Origin: Rhodopseudomonas palustris
GTDB taxonomy: Bacteria; Pseudomonadota; Alphaproteobacteria; Rhizobiales; Xanthobacteraceae
Assembly (NCBI RefSeq): GCF_003226555.1
Contig: NZ_QKQS01000023.1
Location: 1,059,263 to 1,123,262 of the forward strand
Length of the DNA stretch: 64,000 nt
Reading direction: 5' to 3'
The position numbers and the translations under genes were made by a program. Positions 1 through 9,829 of this stretch are shown piece after piece; position 1 is the first letter of the stretch; every line of letters starts with the position of its first letter. The notes under the pieces were generated by a model, which had not been told where the DNA came from, made no database searches, and saw only the letters and a list, made by a program, of their open reading frames with translations.

Positions 1-1
1 C

Positions 2-610
2 GGCCTCAGCATGGTTTATGGCTTCATCAAACAATCCGGCGGACACATCACGCTGGACAGCGAGGAGGGGCACGGCACCACGTTTCGGCTGTATCTGCCA
101 CGCGCGCAGGTCGAGTCCGATGCGGATGCCGCACCGTCGATCGAACCGAATCCCGTCGGCGGCACCGAGACGATTCTGGTGGTCGAGGACGACGCCATGG
201 TCCGCAGCTACGTCAACGCCCAGCTCAAGAGTCTCGGCTACACGACGCTGTCGGTCAGCAACGCTGCCGCGGCGCTGTCGATCGGCGAGAGCGACACCGC
301 GTTCGACCTGCTGTTCACCGACGTCGTGATGCCCGGCGCGATGAACGGCGTCCAGCTCGCCGTCGAAATGGCCAAGCTCCGTCCGGGTCTGAAAGTGCTG
401 TATACCAGTGGGTACTCCGAGAATGCGTTGATTCACAACGACCGGATCGATGCCGACGTGCTGCTCTTGTCGAAGCCCTACCGGCGCAGTGATCTGGCCC
501 GCATGATCCGCCGCGCGCTCGCCGCGAGCCAGGAGACAGAAGCGACACGCGCGGCTGCCACGGTCGTCGAGGCGGCCAGAACGACCAGGGCGGTGGCGCG
601 GACGCTGTGA
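2..610 (+). CDS. Hybrid sensor histidine kinase, C-terminal part (partial)
   Basis: The gene enters from the left edge and is open from base 2. The visible part begins with the end of a histidine kinase ATPase domain (GLSMVYGFIKQSGG, then GHGTTFRLYLP, the G2-box region). A response-regulator receiver domain follows. Counting from the Met at base 11, the acidic pair is E59-D60-D61, the phospho-acceptor is D104 in FTDVVMPG, and the conserved lysine is K155 in LSKPY, so the receiver looks functional. About 35 residues of Ala/Thr-rich tail end the protein. The sensor part lies outside the window, so the signal cannot be named. Membrane-bound or soluble location cannot be judged. Confidence 0.85.
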   Translation, partial: GLSMVYGFIKQSGGHITLDSEEGHGTTFRLYLPRAQVESDADAAPSIEPNPVGGTETILVVEDDAMVRSYVNAQLKSLGYTTLSVSNAAAALSIGESDTAFDLLFTDVVMPGAMNGVQLAVEMAKLRPGLKVLYTSGYSENALIHNDRIDADVLLLSKPYRRSDLARMIRRALAASQETEATRAAATVVEAARTTRAVARTL

Positions 611-646
611 GTTCGCCGCGGCCGCAATGCGGGACGCCGCCGCGGC

Positions 647-1795
647 TCAGTCCGTTTCGAGCGTGAATTGCAGCAGCAGGGTTCGCTGCAGCATCGAGAA
701 ATTGTCGTCCGACACCATCGTCAGTACGATCGCGCCGTCGGCGTCGACATGCACGTCGAGCCCTTCCATGTTGTCGATCTCGTTGCCGAGATCGGCCTCG
801 AAGATCGCCGGCCCGTCGACCGTCGCGCCCGGCACGATCGCGTTCAGCGCGATCCGCCGGATCCGGATGTGCACGCCTTCGAACCAGGAGAACTTGCGCT
901 CCAGGATCAACAGCTCGCCGCCGGGCAACAGGGTGGCGTCTGCGATGTCGTAGTTGGAGGTTCGGCGGACCGCGAACTGGCCGGGAGATCGGCCGCCGAT
1001 CAGGAATCCGATGGTGTTGCGATCGGGATCGAGGCCGCGTTCTGAAAGGGCGATCAAGGTCCCGGCCAGCGGATGCGGCTTCGGCACCGCCACCAGCGAT
1101 TCGATGCCCTTGTTGTTCGGCAATTTGCGTAGCGCCGGCGGCACCGCGATCGGATGGCCGCGCGCACGGACGCCATCGCGGCCGAAGTCGAATTTGACGA
1201 TCTGGTTGACGCGTTCGAAGCCCACATAGGCGGTGCCGCCGTCGAAAGCGAGCGACTCGCTGTCGTACCATTTGCGCGACCGCAGTGGTCTGCCGTCGGG
1301 CCCGAGCAGCGGCGCCGCTTCGACGTCGGCGAGGCCGCTCATCGTCGCCCCATCATAGACGATGCGGCCGGTGAACCAGGTCGCCTTGTCGCTGATCGCA
1401 ACGAACCGCTCGCCGCGCGGATCGAGCCGCAGCGCCGACAGTCCGCCGAAGCCGCGAAAGCCGGATGTCAGGATCATGCCGCTGCGAAACTGCAGCGCGC
1501 CGAAACGGCGATGGGCGCGGTCGCGCAGATCGAAGTGCTCGATCGCGCGAGCTCGCACCTCGATCGCGCGGGGCGCCGGCGGTGTCAGCTCATCGGCTTC
1601 GGACGGCTTGGCCTGCGCCAATGCCATTGTCGGTGCGGCCGACGCCAGTGCCGCGGTGCTGCCCAGCCACAAGCCGGCTGCGAGCAGGCAGCGGCGTGTC
1701 GTCACGTCGACGAGCGGTGCGGAGGGCGCCGGAACGTCGGCGTCCGGCGCCGCTTGGCCGCGCCGCATCCCAGCTTCGCCCCGCGGAGCGCTCAT
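647..1795 (-). CDS. Esterase-like activity of phytase family protein, exported
   Basis: A 382-residue protein. Residues about 32-62 look like a Tat-type signal (TTRRCLLAAGLWLG, then an Ala-rich stretch ending near AQA), so export to the periplasm is likely. The mature part reads as a beta-propeller-like protein of the 'esterase-like activity of phytase' family (GGLSALRLDP, FVAISDK, WYDSESLAFDGGTAYVGFER, NIEGL-type turns such as DNMEGLDVH). The substrate is unknown. It lies 23 bp downstream of cobT on the same strand and probably shares its transcript. A shorter start at Met10 is possible. Confidence 0.75.
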   Translation of the reverse strand: MSAPRGEAGMRRGQAAPDADVPAPSAPLVDVTTRRCLLAAGLWLGSTAALASAAPTMALAQAKPSEADELTPPAPRAIEVRARAIEHFDLRDRAHRRFGALQFRSGMILTSGFRGFGGLSALRLDPRGERFVAISDKATWFTGRIVYDGATMSGLADVEAAPLLGPDGRPLRSRKWYDSESLAFDGGTAYVGFERVNQIVKFDFGRDGVRARGHPIAVPPALRKLPNNKGIESLVAVPKPHPLAGTLIALSERGLDPDRNTIGFLIGGRSPGQFAVRRTSNYDIADATLLPGGELLILERKFSWFEGVHIRIRRIALNAIVPGATVDGPAIFEADLGNEIDNMEGLDVHVDADGAIVLTMVSDDNFSMLQRTLLLQFTLETD

Positions 1796-1818
1796 CGGCT
1801 CATCTCAGCCCGAAGCGC

Positions 1819-3720
1819 TCACGAATGCAGACGGCGGCGTCGCGGACCCGGCGTCGCGGCCGGGGTGGCGGTCTCGCTGAACAGCTCGGCGAGCTTCTCG
1901 GTGATGGCGCCGCCGAGCTCTTCGGCGTCGACGATGGTCACGGCGCGGCGATAATAGCGCGTCACGTCGTGGCCGATGCCGATCGCGATCAGTTCCACCG
2001 GCGAGCGGGTCTCGATCTCCTCGATGATATGGCGCAGATGCCGCTCCAGGTAGTTGCCGGGGTTGACCGACAGAGTCGAGTCGTCGACCGGCGCACCGTC
2101 CGAGATCATCATCAGGATCTTGCGCTGCTCGGGCCGGCCGAGCAGGCGCTTGTGCGCCCAATCCAGCGCCTCGCCGTCGATGTTCTCCTTGAGCAGACCC
2201 TCGCGCATCATCAGCCCGAGATTCTTGCGCGCGCGGCGCCACGGCGCATCGGCGGACTTGTAGATGATGTGGCGCAGGTCGTTGAGCCGCCCCGGATTGG
2301 CCGGCTTGCCGGCGGCGAGCCAGGCCTCGCGCGACTGTCCGCCCTTCCAGGCGCGGGTGGTGAAGCCGAGGATTTCGACCTTGACGCCGCATCGCTCGAG
2401 CGTGCGCGCCAGAATGTCGGCGCAGGTCGCCGCCACCGTGATCGGCCGGCCGCGCATCGAGCCGGAATTGTCGAGCAGCAGCGTCACCACGGTGTCGCGG
2501 AAGGTCGCTTCCTTCTCGTTCATGAACGACAGCGGATGGAACGGATCGATCACCACGCGCGACAGTCGCGCGGGATCGAGAATGCCTTCTTCGAGGTCGA
2601 AGTCCCAAGCGCGGTTCTGCTGCGCCATCAGCCGGCGTTGCAGCCGGTTGGCGAGCCGCGCGACGATGCCCTGCAGGTGCGCCAGCTGCTTGTCCAGATA
2701 GCTGCGCAGCCGCTCCAGCTCGTCGTGATCGCAGAGGTCTTCGGCCGCGACGATCTCGTCGAACTTCGGCGCGAAGGCGTGATATTCTGGCCCGCGCGGC
2801 TCGTTGGCGCCGCGATTGTGCGGCCGGGTGGCTTCGCCCGGCGTGTCGTCCTCGCCGAGTTCGGAATCGTCGAAGGCATCGGAAGTCGACGCCTGCGCGC
2901 TTTCCATCTGGCTGTCGCTGACCTCGTCGGTGGTCGCCTCGGCCTGCTCGGCGCTCATGTCCTGAGCGGATTCGCCTTCCGGCTGTCCCTCGGCGCCGCC
3001 CTGGTCGTTCTCGCCTTCCTGCTTGTCGTCCTGGTTGTCTTCCTCGTCGGTCTCGGTGTCGCGGTCGTCGCCGAGCTCCAGCACGTCGAGCATGTCGTGG
3101 ATCATGTCGCCGAACTTCGCCTGATTGTCGGCGAAGCGTTCGAGCTGATCGAGCCGCGGCCCGAGCTTGTCTTCCAGCACCGGCCGCCACAGGTCGACCA
3201 GCTTCTTGGCCGCAGCCGGCGGCGCCAGGCCGGTCAGCCGCTCGCGCACCAGCATCGCCAGCGCATCCGACAGCGGCGCATCGGCACGGTCGGTGATCTC
3301 GTCGAATTTGCCGCGATGGAAATGATCGTCGAGCATCGCAGTGAGGTTCTTGGCGACGCCGGCCATCCGCCGCGCACCGAGCGCTTCGACGCGTGCCTGC
3401 TCGACCGCCTCGAACACGCCGCGCGCCTGCGGGTTGCCGGGCATCAGCTTGCGATGCACTTTCGGGTCGTGACAGGCGAGCTTCAGCGCGATCGAATCGG
3501 CATGGCCGCGCACGATCGCGGCGTCGCGCTTGCTCATCTTCCGGGCCGGCTCGGGCAGCCGCGCCTTGCCCGGCGCGAGGCCTGGGCGCTCGGCCGCGAA
3601 GCTGACTTCCAGCTCCGGCGCCTTGGCGATCGCCCGCAGGCACGAGGTCACCGCGCGCTTGAACGGCTCGGTCGGCGCTTCCTTCGATCCGGTGCGGAGT
3701 TTGGTGTTCTGCGTGGTCAT
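1819..3720 (-). CDS. cobT: Aerobic cobaltochelatase, CobT subunit
   Basis: A 633-residue protein starting at the Met of MTTQNTKLR; longer frames upstream run into the neighbouring gene. CobT works with CobS and CobN to insert cobalt into hydrogenobyrinic acid a,c-diamide in the aerobic B12 pathway. The N-terminal half is CobT-specific. A long acidic, Glu/Asp/Gln-rich linker covers roughly residues 200-300. The C-terminal half is a von Willebrand A domain with an intact metal-binding motif, DNSGSM, near residue 412. cobN is not in this window. The gene follows the DUF29 gene by 5 bp and cobS by about 560 bp, all on the minus strand. Confidence 0.95.
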   Translation of the reverse strand: MTTQNTKLRTGSKEAPTEPFKRAVTSCLRAIAKAPELEVSFAAERPGLAPGKARLPEPARKMSKRDAAIVRGHADSIALKLACHDPKVHRKLMPGNPQARGVFEAVEQARVEALGARRMAGVAKNLTAMLDDHFHRGKFDEITDRADAPLSDALAMLVRERLTGLAPPAAAKKLVDLWRPVLEDKLGPRLDQLERFADNQAKFGDMIHDMLDVLELGDDRDTETDEEDNQDDKQEGENDQGGAEGQPEGESAQDMSAEQAEATTDEVSDSQMESAQASTSDAFDDSELGEDDTPGEATRPHNRGANEPRGPEYHAFAPKFDEIVAAEDLCDHDELERLRSYLDKQLAHLQGIVARLANRLQRRLMAQQNRAWDFDLEEGILDPARLSRVVIDPFHPLSFMNEKEATFRDTVVTLLLDNSGSMRGRPITVAATCADILARTLERCGVKVEILGFTTRAWKGGQSREAWLAAGKPANPGRLNDLRHIIYKSADAPWRRARKNLGLMMREGLLKENIDGEALDWAHKRLLGRPEQRKILMMISDGAPVDDSTLSVNPGNYLERHLRHIIEEIETRSPVELIAIGIGHDVTRYYRRAVTIVDAEELGGAITEKLAELFSETATPAATPGPRRRRLHS

Positions 3721-3725
3721 GCTGA

Positions 3726-4238
3726 TCAATGCCGGCGTGGTGATTGCAGTTCGTCGTGCTCGATCACGCGTTCTACGACGGCGTGCCAATCGTAGGGACA
3801 AGTCGCGGGAAAAGCCGTTTCGGTCAGTCCTGTTTCCTTCACGGCATCGTCCACAGCGTCCTCATAGGCCTCGGCGACACCTTCGGATATGCGCGGCTGC
3901 AGGCTTGGGTTGTCCCGCAACAGACGCCCGATCCACCTGCGATGCTCTCGGATGGACAGCACCCCGCTCCGCGATCGCCGCTCCGGTTGATGGTCCCACT
4001 TCAGCAGATGCAACAGGACGATTCGGATGGCGCTTTGCAGCTTGTCGTACTCTGTCCTGCCCACGTCGCCCAACTCGTCCGCGATGTTGACTGCGTCGAT
4101 GTCCGACAGCCGCCCCGCTCTGAGGAGAGCAACTTGATCCTGGACCCAGCCGTACAGATCTTCCCGGTATCCCCGCGACGCCTTTGGCGTCGCCGGCTCA
4201 ATCGGATCACCGTGCAGCTTCGACTTCGTCGTCGTCAT
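3726..4238 (-). CDS. DUF29 family protein
   Basis: A 170-residue protein starting at [10 protein letters not shown]. It carries the usual DUF29 pattern: [12 protein letters not shown], then [32 protein letters not shown]-type helices split over residues 30-70, then [11 protein letters not shown]. No catalytic motif is evident and the function of the family is unknown. It sits between cobS and cobT, with only 5 bp before cobT, so it is probably translated from the same mRNA. A gene here is not a standard part of cobST operons, so it may be an insertion by transfer. Confidence 0.8.
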   Translation of the reverse strand: MTTTKSKLHGDPIEPATPKASRGYREDLYGWVQDQVALLRAGRLSDIDAVNIADELGDVGRTEYDKLQSAIRIVLLHLLKWDHQPERRSRSGVLSIREHRRWIGRLLRDNPSLQPRISEGVAEAYEDAVDDAVKETGLTETAFPATCPYDWHAVVERVIEHDELQSPRRH

Positions 4239-4284
4239 CGCCTGCCTTCCGCCTCTCCTTGCGCGCAAGGAGAGGCTGTTGGGA

Positions 4285-5280
4285 TCAGCTCATCGCGATG
4301 TTGACCGAGCTCTCCGGCAGCTCGGCGTTGAAGCAGCGCTGATAGAATTCCGCCACCAGCGGTCGCTCCAGCTCGTCGCATTTGTTGAGGAACGTGACGC
4401 GGAACGCGAAGCCGATATCGCCGAAGATCTCGGCGTTCTCCGACCAGGTGATCACCGTGCGGGGGCTCATCACCGTCGACAGATCGCCGTTGGCGAAGGC
4501 GTTGCGGGTCAGATCGGCGAGCCGCACCATCTTGTTGACGGTGTCGCGTCCTTCCGCGTTGCGATAGTGCTTGGCCTTGGCGAGGATGATTTCGACTTCC
4601 TCGTCGTGCGGCAGATAGTTCAGCGTGGTCACGATCGACCAGCGGTCCATCTGACCCTGGTTGATCTGCTGCGTGCCGTGATACAGGCCCGAAGTGTCGC
4701 CGAGACCGATGGTGTTGGCGGTGGCGAACAGCCGGAACGCCGGATGGGGCTTGATCACCTTGTTCTGGTCGAGCAGCGTCAGCCGGCCGGAGACTTCCAG
4801 CACGCGCTGGATCACGAACATCACGTCGGGGCGGCCGGCATCGTATTCGTCGAACACCAGCGCGACGTTGTGCTGCAGCGCCCAGGGCAGGATGCCGTCA
4901 CGGAATTCGGTGACCTGCTTGCCTTCGCGAACCACGATGGCGTCCTTGCCGACCAGATCGATACGGCTGATGTGGCTGTCGAGGTTGACGCGCACGCACG
5001 GCCAGTTGAGCCGCGCCGCGACCTGCTCGATATGGGTCGATTTGCCGGTGCCATGGAAGCCGGTCACCATCACGCGCCGATTTTTGGCGAAGCCTGCCAG
5101 AATTGCGAGAGTGGTGGCGCGGTCGAAACGGTAATCCGGATCGACGTCCGGCACATGAGGGTCGACCTCGGAATAAGCGGGAACTTCAAGGTCACTGTCG
5201 ATGCCGAAAACCTGCCGGACCGACACCTTCATGTCAGGTAACCCAGTGATCTCCGGAGCGGTGGTCGTAGCGGCGGTCAT
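4285..5280 (-). CDS. cobS: Aerobic cobaltochelatase, CobS subunit (AAA+ ATPase)
   Basis: A 331-residue AAA+ protein starting at [10 protein letters not shown]. The Walker A motif is GFHGTGKST (residues 74-82) and Walker B is LVFDEYDAG (141-149). CobS forms the ATPase ring with CobT and drives CobN-dependent cobalt insertion. Length and motifs match the family closely. It is the first gene of the minus-strand group cobS, DUF29, cobT, esterase-like gene. The 279-bp gap upstream, shared with the divergent dedA-type gene, shows no obvious cobalamin riboswitch. Confidence 0.96.
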   Translation of the reverse strand: MTAATTTAPEITGLPDMKVSVRQVFGIDSDLEVPAYSEVDPHVPDVDPDYRFDRATTLAILAGFAKNRRVMVTGFHGTGKSTHIEQVAARLNWPCVRVNLDSHISRIDLVGKDAIVVREGKQVTEFRDGILPWALQHNVALVFDEYDAGRPDVMFVIQRVLEVSGRLTLLDQNKVIKPHPAFRLFATANTIGLGDTSGLYHGTQQINQGQMDRWSIVTTLNYLPHDEEVEIILAKAKHYRNAEGRDTVNKMVRLADLTRNAFANGDLSTVMSPRTVITWSENAEIFGDIGFAFRVTFLNKCDELERPLVAEFYQRCFNAELPESSVNIAMS

Positions 5281-5559
5281 CAATCCTCCGTGGTCCCGGA
5301 CGCGCCCGAAACCCGATCTTCGTTGGTGGATGCGGTTGAGTGCGGAATTGAACCTAGCAGAGAGCCGCGATCCGCAGAAGCCCGCCGCGCGATCAAAGTT
5401 CCGTCGATGTTTCATTGAGATAGGGGCGTGACGCGGTTTTGTGAAGGCTGTGTTGCGAATTCGATGGGCGATGCCGAATCGTCGTGCAACCTTTCGGCAG
5501 GGCCGGGGTCGTAAGCTGTCGCGCCTAAAGTTTCGCCCTGACGCGGAGTCCTCACGGCC

Positions 5560-6183
5560 TTGAGTTCACTGCTCGACTCGCTGGTTCATTTTGCCGCGTC
5601 GCATCCCGGTCTCGCCTATTTGGCGCTGTTCCTGGCGGCGTTGCTCGAAGCCGTTCCGGTGCTCGGATCGCTGGTGCCGGGCTCGACCGTGATCCTGGCG
5701 CTGAGCGCGCTGATCCCCGGTGGCGAGATCAGCCTGGTCGGGGCCCTCGCATCGGCGATCACCGGCGCGCTGATCGGCGACGGCGCGGCGTATTGGACCG
5801 GCCACCGCGCGCAGCGCCGGATCCTGAGCGCCTGGCCGTTGTCGATCTATCCGGACGTGGTGGCGCGGGCGGAGGCATTCTTCCTGCGCTACGGCACCTG
5901 GGCGGTGCTGTTCGGGCGGTTCGTGCCGCCGATCCGCGCGTTCGTGCCGATCACCGCCGGGGCGCTGCAAATGACGCCGGCGCGGTTCTTCGCGGTCGAT
6001 GTGCCGGCGATTCTGCTGTGGGCGCCGGCCCATGTGCTGCCAGGGGTGCTGGCGGCCACCGCTCTGGAACGCAGCCACGCGTCATTGCATCATTGGCTGC
6101 CGGTGCTCGCCGGCGTGGTCGGAACGCTGGTGGTGGCACTCTGGGCATATCGCCGCTGGAAGAGCGTCGAGCCGTCCGGTTAG
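5560..6183 (+). CDS. DedA family membrane protein
   Basis: A 207-residue membrane protein read from a TTG start. It has the DedA/SNARE-associated fold marks: [18 protein letters not shown] near the N-terminus, the [15 protein letters not shown] loop, and the [17 protein letters not shown] block with its key arginines. Several membrane segments are evident. Family members have been linked to lipid flipping (undecaprenyl phosphate and phosphatidylethanolamine) and to membrane homeostasis; the substrate here is unknown. It is divergent from cobS. No ATG start gives a full N-terminal helix, so TTG is the best start. Confidence 0.88.
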   Translation: MSSLLDSLVHFAASHPGLAYLALFLAALLEAVPVLGSLVPGSTVILALSALIPGGEISLVGALASAITGALIGDGAAYWTGHRAQRRILSAWPLSIYPDVVARAEAFFLRYGTWAVLFGRFVPPIRAFVPITAGALQMTPARFFAVDVPAILLWAPAHVLPGVLAATALERSHASLHHWLPVLAGVVGTLVVALWAYRRWKSVEPSG

Positions 6184-6229
6184 GCTAGAGCGATCGAGAT
6201 CGTCGTCTCGTCGCGACGAGACGACAGCG

Positions 6230-6874
6230 TCAGCTCCGGACAACCGTTTTCAGATAATTGTACGCCTTGATGATCTCGATCAGGCGGTCTTCGGTCGACC
6301 GGTCGCCGCCATTGGCGTCGGGGTGATGCTGTTTCACCAGCGCCTTGTACTTGGCCTTGACCACTTCGAGCGTCGCGTCGCTGTCGAGGCCCATCACCTG
6401 CAGCGCCTTGCGCTCGGCGTTGAACACCTTGCGCGGCTCGGCGCGCACCTCGTCGGCCGGATCCGGCCCGCGACGCCGGCGACGGCTGCCGGTGAATTCG
6501 TTGAAGACGTTGAACGGATCGGCGGCGCCTTCGAGATCCTCGGGGCTGCGCGCACGGCTGCGCGCGCCGTTCTGTCCCATCTTCCACGTCGGCCGATGTC
6601 CGGTCAGCGCGTCCTTCTGATAGCGCGCGACGTCGTCGGGATCCATTCCTTGGAAGAAATTGTAGCCCTGATTGAACTCGCGGACGTGATTCAGACAGAA
6701 GTACCAATAGTCCTTCTCGTGGCCGCGGCCTTTCGGCGCGCGGTGCGCGGCGCGGTTGGTGCAGCCCGGCGCGTCGCACATTCGCACCTGCTCGCGCGCG
6801 GCTTCCCGCGCCGCCTCTGCGGCCCGCGGCTTGACGCGGATCTTGTCGAAGAATTTGGACGAGTCGATTGGCAT
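6230..6874 (-). CDS. J-domain (DnaJ-like) co-chaperone
   Basis: A 214-residue protein taken from the Met of MPIDSSKFF. The J domain is C-terminal (about residues 155-212), with HPD at 184-186 in KQHHPDANGG, so it should be able to stimulate DnaK. The N-terminal part has a possible metal-binding set (C33, C38, C60, H63 in CDAPGC and FCLNH) and a basic linker (RRRRR near 131). No DnaJ zinc-finger repeats or G/F region are present. The order bolA, this gene, cobS, cobT recurs in Rhizobiales, here interrupted by the dedA-type gene. Confidence 0.88.
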   Translation of the reverse strand: MPIDSSKFFDKIRVKPRAAEAAREAAREQVRMCDAPGCTNRAAHRAPKGRGHEKDYWYFCLNHVREFNQGYNFFQGMDPDDVARYQKDALTGHRPTWKMGQNGARSRARSPEDLEGAADPFNVFNEFTGSRRRRRGPDPADEVRAEPRKVFNAERKALQVMGLDSDATLEVVKAKYKALVKQHHPDANGGDRSTEDRLIEIIKAYNYLKTVVRS

Positions 6875-6992
6875 GAGCGGACTTTGACTACGCAACGTGA
6901 CGGGCTTCAAGTCTTGACATTCTGAGTAGGCCCCCGGTTGATGCGTCGCAGACGGATTTGACGGAATAACGACCGAGGGTGGGCATCAAGGC

Positions 6993-7262
6993 ATGGGCAC
7001 GCAGGACACTATCACACAGAAGTTGCGCGAAGCTTTCACCCCGGAAAGCCTCGACGTCATCGACGAATCCAATCTGCATGAAGGTCATGCCGGCCATTCC
7101 GGCCGCAGCGAGACTCATTTTCGCGTGAATATCGTGTCGGATGCCTTTGCCGGCAAGAGCCGGGTCGATCGCCATCGCATGGTCAACGACTTGCTCGCCG
7201 CGGAGCTGAAGGGCGGCGTCCACGCGCTGGCGATCAAGGCCAAGGCGCCGGGCGAAAGCTGA
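6993..7262 (+). CDS. bolA: BolA family protein
   Basis: An 89-residue protein with the BolA fold sequence. It has the GHSGRSETHFRVNIVSDAF block, the helix-turn signature RVDRHRMVNDLL, and a C-terminal HALAIKAKAPGE strand. His residues in HAGHSG and DRHR are candidates for Fe-S co-ligation with a monothiol glutaredoxin, as known for the family. It is divergent from the J-domain gene (118 bp apart). Confidence 0.92.
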   Translation: MGTQDTITQKLREAFTPESLDVIDESNLHEGHAGHSGRSETHFRVNIVSDAFAGKSRVDRHRMVNDLLAAELKGGVHALAIKAKAPGES

Positions 7263-7274
7263 GCCCGGATTGGT

Positions 7275-8636
7275 TCAAACCGATCCGGCGCCCGACTTCC
7301 AGCTCTTCTTCCGGATCAGATCGGCCTCGCCGTCGCGCGGCACCGGTGAGATTCGCAGCGTGGTGATGCGGTTGCGCTCGCGGCGCAGAACACGGAAGCG
7401 GAACCCGTGGAAGGTGAAGTTCTGGCCGCGCTCGGGAATCGACCGAGCCTCGTGAATCACCAGGCCGGCGACCGTGGTGGCCTCCTCGTCCGGCAACTCC
7501 CAGCCCATCGCCCGGTTGAGGTCGCGGATCGGCACCGAGCCGTCGACCACCACCGAGCCGTCGGGCTGGGTGCGAACGCCGGCCACCACCACGTCGTGCT
7601 CGTCGGAAATGTCGCCGACGATCTCCTCGAGGATGTCCTCGAGCGTCACCATGCCTTCGACTTCGCCGTATTCGTCGACCACCAGAGCGAAGTGAGTCTT
7701 GCGGGCGCGGAAGGCCTTGAGCTGTTCCGACACCGGGCGCATTTCCGGCACGAACCACGGCTGCAGCGCGATCTTGCCGATGTCGAGCTTGGAGGCGTCG
7801 CCGTCGCTGGCCCGCAGGGCGCGTAGCAGATCCTTGGCGTGCAGCACGCCGACGATGTTTTCCGGCTTGTCGCGCCATAGCGGCACGCGGGTGTATTCGG
7901 TGGCGAGAACTTCCTTCACAAGCTGTTCGGTCGGCTGATCGGCATTGATGGTGACCATCGAAGTTCGATGCACCATCACGTCCGACACCACCAGTTCGCC
8001 GAACCGGAACACGTTCTGGATGTACTCGGCCTCGCCGCTTTCGATCTTGCCGTGCTCGGCGGATTCGCCGACCAGTCCCTCGATCTCCACGTCGGTGAGG
8101 ATCTCGTGCTCGGAGTTCTCTTCGACGCCGAGCAGCTTCAAGATGCCGCGCGAGGCCTGATTCAGCAGCCAGTTCAGCGGGTACAGCAGAATGAACGAGA
8201 CGTGCAGCGGATAGGCGATCCACTGCGACACCGGCTCCGGCTGGCGGATCGCCAGCGTCTTCGGCACCTGCTCGCCGATCACGATGTGCAGCGAGGAGAA
8301 GAACAGGAAGCCGCCGAGAAATGCGATCAGGTGCCTGGCCGACTCCGACAGGCCCATCGGCTCGAGCACCGGCGCGAGCAGCGCCGACACGGTCGGCTCG
8401 CCGACCCAGCCGAGACCGAGCGACGCCATGGTGATGCCGAGCTGGCAGCAGGCCAGATACGCCTCGACGTTGCCGAGGATGTGCTGCACCAGTTCGGCGC
8501 CGAACCGCCGCTTCTCGACCATCGCCTTGATGCGGAAGCCGCGGCTGCGCACCAGCGCGAATTCCGCCGCGACGTAGAAGGCGTTGGCGATCAGCAGCAG
8601 GACCGCGATCAGAACGTTGCTCAGAGTCGAGTTCAT
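7275..8636 (-). CDS. CNNM/CorC-type hemolysin-family membrane protein (DUF21, CBS pair, CorC_HlyC)
   Basis: A 453-residue protein. Domains in order are a DUF21 membrane domain (about residues 1-185; NAFYVAAEFALVRSR, GWVGEPTVSALLAP), a CBS pair (about 205-330; VMVHRTSMVTI, RVPLWRDKPENIVGVLHAKDLL, HFALVVDEYGEVEGMVTLEDILEEIVGDI), and a C-terminal CorC_HlyC domain. Family members are linked to Mg2+ or Co2+ transport or efflux resistance; the 'hemolysin' label is historical. It lies 47 bp downstream of aroB and is probably part of the aroK-aroB operon. Confidence 0.93.
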   Translation of the reverse strand: MNSTLSNVLIAVLLLIANAFYVAAEFALVRSRGFRIKAMVEKRRFGAELVQHILGNVEAYLACCQLGITMASLGLGWVGEPTVSALLAPVLEPMGLSESARHLIAFLGGFLFFSSLHIVIGEQVPKTLAIRQPEPVSQWIAYPLHVSFILLYPLNWLLNQASRGILKLLGVEENSEHEILTDVEIEGLVGESAEHGKIESGEAEYIQNVFRFGELVVSDVMVHRTSMVTINADQPTEQLVKEVLATEYTRVPLWRDKPENIVGVLHAKDLLRALRASDGDASKLDIGKIALQPWFVPEMRPVSEQLKAFRARKTHFALVVDEYGEVEGMVTLEDILEEIVGDISDEHDVVVAGVRTQPDGSVVVDGSVPIRDLNRAMGWELPDEEATTVAGLVIHEARSIPERGQNFTFHGFRFRVLRRERNRITTLRISPVPRDGEADLIRKKSWKSGAGSV

Positions 8637-8683
8637 GATGCTCTTGGGTTCGCCTGCGTGACCGCGGGGCGCCGCAGCGGCTT

Positions 8684-9829
8684 CTAGGCTTGCGCCAGCT
8701 TTCGCTGCAGGAAGTCGCGCACCGGCGCCGGCTCGACCTTATTGGCGATCACCGCGCGGCCGATACCTTCCATCAGGATGAAGGTGAGTTCGCCGCGCTT
8801 GACCTTCTTGTCCTGCGCCATCAGCGCCATCAGCCGGTCGGCGTCGGCAACGCCTTCTTGGGTGAAGCCGGCGATGTCCTGCAGCCGCGTCGGCAGGCCG
8901 ACATCGGCGAGATGCTTGGCCAGCCGCTGCGCATCGGCGGCCGGCATCATGCCGCGCTCGGCCGAGAACTCGGCTGCCAGCACCATGCCGATCGCCACTC
9001 CCTCGCCGTGGAACAGCCGGTCGGAGAATCCGGTCGCGGCTTCCAGCGCATGGCCGAAGGTGTGGCCGAGATTGAGCAGTGCGCGGTCGCCGGTCTCGCG
9101 TTCGTCGCGGGCGACGATCGCAGCCTTGGCCCGGCAGGAGGTGGCGACCGCGTGCTCGCGTGCGGCACCGCCGCTGAACAGCTCGGCATGGTTGGCTTCG
9201 AGCCAGGCGAAAAACGCTTCGTCGCCAAGCGCGCCGTATTTCGCCACTTCGGCATAGCCGGCGCGAAACTGCCGCTGCGACAGCGTGTCGAGCACCGCGG
9301 TGTCGGCCAGCACCAGCACCGGTTGATGGAACGTGCCGATCAGGTTCTTGCCCTGAGGCGAGTTGATTCCGGTCTTGCCGCCGACCGAGGAGTCGACCTG
9401 CGCCAGCAGCGAGGTCGGCACCTGCACGAAGTCGACGCCGCGGCGCAGCAGCGAGGCCGAGAAGCCGGCGAGATCGCCGATCACGCCGCCGCCGAGCGCG
9501 ATCACCAGATCGTTGCGTTCGATCTTGGCGGCGATCAGCGCCTCGCACACCTGTTCGAGCCCCGCATAGCTCTTGGAGCTTTCGCCTTCGCCGACGATCA
9601 CCGCCGCATGTGTGATCCCGGCCTGGTCCAGCACCTCTTCGGTGCGCTGCAGCCAGGTCTTCGCCACGGTGCGATCGGTCACGATCGCGGTGCGGGCGCC
9701 AGGGCGCAGCTTGGCGATTCGGGCGCCCAGCGAGGCGAGCACGTCGCGGCCGATCACGATGTCATAGGCGCGGTCGCCGAGCGCGACCTCGACGGTGATC
9801 GGGGCGGAGTGGTTCTGCGGGGCGTTCAT
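8684..9829 (-). CDS. aroB: 3-dehydroquinate synthase
   Basis: A 381-residue enzyme starting at MNAPQNHS. It converts DAHP to 3-dehydroquinate, the second step of the shikimate pathway, using NAD+ and a divalent metal. Marker motifs are GGGVIGDLAGFSA (NAD binding), the GGKTGIN loop, the LLNLGHTFGHALE metal-ligand helix and FHGEGVAIGM. The start overlaps the aroK stop by four bases (ATGA), indicating coupled translation. Confidence 0.97.
   Translation of the reverse strand: MNAPQNHSAPITVEVALGDRAYDIVIGRDVLASLGARIAKLRPGARTAIVTDRTVAKTWLQRTEEVLDQAGITHAAVIVGEGESSKSYAGLEQVCEALIAAKIERNDLVIALGGGVIGDLAGFSASLLRRGVDFVQVPTSLLAQVDSSVGGKTGINSPQGKNLIGTFHQPVLVLADTAVLDTLSQRQFRAGYAEVAKYGALGDEAFFAWLEANHAELFSGGAAREHAVATSCRAKAAIVARDERETGDRALLNLGHTFGHALEAATGFSDRLFHGEGVAIGMVLAAEFSAERGMMPAADAQRLAKHLADVGLPTRLQDIAGFTQEGVADADRLMALMAQDKKVKRGELTFILMEGIGRAVIANKVEPAPVRDFLQRKLAQA

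Noticed and set aside
3000-3100. Acidic low-complexity stretch in cobT as a possible inserted repeat
   Set aside because: A long Glu/Asp/Gln-rich linker is normal in CobT proteins.
1154-3795. Long plus-strand frames over the cobT and esterase-like genes (up to 776 codons)
   Set aside because: They are antisense shadows of cobT and its neighbour in a GC-rich genome; the translations are Arg/Ala-rich with no domain, and the minus-strand genes have full motifs.
5281-5559. Cobalamin riboswitch upstream of cobS
   Set aside because: No B12-box-like conserved segment could be recognised in the 279-bp gap.
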